A stretch of 6,783 nt of DNA from Candidatus Bathyarchaeota archaeon. GTDB lineage: Archaea > Thermoproteota > Bathyarchaeia > Bathyarchaeales > Bathyarchaeaceae. The DNA lies in NCBI GenBank assembly GCA_020344715.1, contig CP070828.1, positions 344,060-350,842 on the forward strand, read 5' to 3'. The notes under the pieces are model-generated. The model saw nothing but the letters and a program-made list of their open reading frames with translations, ran no database searches and was not told where the DNA came from. Shown here piece by piece: positions 6,480 to 6,783 of the stretch. Made by a program: the position numbers and the translations under genes. Within the stretch, counting starts at the first letter, position 1, and every line of letters starts with the position of its first letter.

Positions 6480-6783
6480 TTACCTTGCTTGACTTAACAG
6501 TAATATGGCCTGGGCCAAATCACCTTTTGTCTGTTCCAATGCGGTTTTTGCCTCTTCCACGCTAACTTTGGCTTGTTGCGCAACTAGCTGTACATCTTCT
6601 TCTGGAATCGTGACTTCGCTTTCGATAGCTTTCTCGACAATCTTTTCGCCTGTCACTTGAAAGATCTTTTGACCATGCATATCCATGACTGCAACCTCTG
6701 GCTGTTCGATGATAATCTCTTTTGTCCGTGTCTTCATGATGACCTGTTGAACATCTGGCAAAGCACCCATGTTTAAGCCCATC
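6480..6783 (-). CDS. nac: Archaeal nascent polypeptide-associated complex protein (NAC), partial at the window edge
   Basis: The archaeal alpha-NAC homologue, a ribosome-associated homodimer that contacts emerging nascent chains. About 100 residues are visible. The first ~53 are the NAC beta-barrel domain: DVQQVIMKTRTKEIIIEQ, PEVAVMDMHGQKIFQVTGE, KIVEKA. After a short linker, residues ~61-100 are a UBA domain (EEDVQLVAQQAKVSVEEAK..LEQTKGDLAQAILLL). Archaeal NACs normally have some 15-20 residues, rich in Met, Arg and Lys, before the MGLNM segment. The Met at 6782 is therefore probably internal and the true start lies past the right edge. Promoter and upstream neighbours are not visible. The stop TAA at 6480-6482 converges with pyrI. 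Identity is very confident, completeness is not. Confidence 0.95.
   Translation of the reverse strand, partial: MGLNMGALPDVQQVIMKTRTKEIIIEQPEVAVMDMHGQKIFQVTGEKIVEKAIESEVTIPEEDVQLVAQQAKVSVEEAKTALEQTKGDLAQAILLLSQAR

Overview
The window looks archaeal. It carries an archaeal nascent polypeptide-associated complex (NAC) protein with a NAC plus UBA layout, a class III RNR-type ATP-cone/NrdD-like protein fused to an archaeal winged helix, TATA boxes about 26 bp before likely start sites, GGTGA-type ribosome sites, and a tRNA-Pro gene with an encoded CCA. The lineage cannot be fixed from this sequence. A Bathyarchaeia/TACK-like mesophile or moderate thermophile is a guess, based on gene flavour and apparent TTG starts.

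Layout: (1) 14-403 (+), a small membrane protein with an N-terminal four-CxxC zinc module and a DUF131/TIGR00304-like tail. (2) 408-485 (-), tRNA-Pro(CGG), ending tail-to-tail 4 bp from gene 1. (3) 616-2973 (+), a large fusion of ArsR-like winged helix, ATP-cone and NrdD-like body in which the catalytic residues appear to be lost. (4) 2974-3255, a non-coding stretch with a 50-bp imperfect palindrome and helically phased TGTAT motifs. (5) 3256-3513 (+), a small Cys-rich protein. (6) 3520-4440 (-), pyrB, the aspartate carbamoyltransferase catalytic chain. (7) 4441-4856, mostly non-coding, with a doubtful 77-codon ORF and opposed T-run terminators. (8) 4857-5696 (-), a TM-helix-repeat (CmpX/MscS-like) membrane protein. 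(9) 6011-6475 (+), pyrI, the regulatory chain. (10) 6480-6783 (-), NAC, cut by the window edge.

The functional theme is nucleotide metabolism. PyrB and PyrI together form allosteric aspartate carbamoyltransferase, the committed step of UMP synthesis. The large NrdD-derived protein has the parts of a nucleotide-sensing DNA-binding regulator: an allosteric ATP-cone plus a winged helix. It resembles bacterial NrdR in concept but not in ancestry. Genes are mostly single transcription units rather than operons. Three convergent pairs end 4-6 bp apart, and each confident gene has its own promoter-like element where the upstream DNA is visible.

The most interesting item is the winged helix/ATP-cone/degenerate NrdD protein. 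Next come the unlinked, oppositely oriented pyrB and pyrI and the structured non-coding region after the fusion gene.
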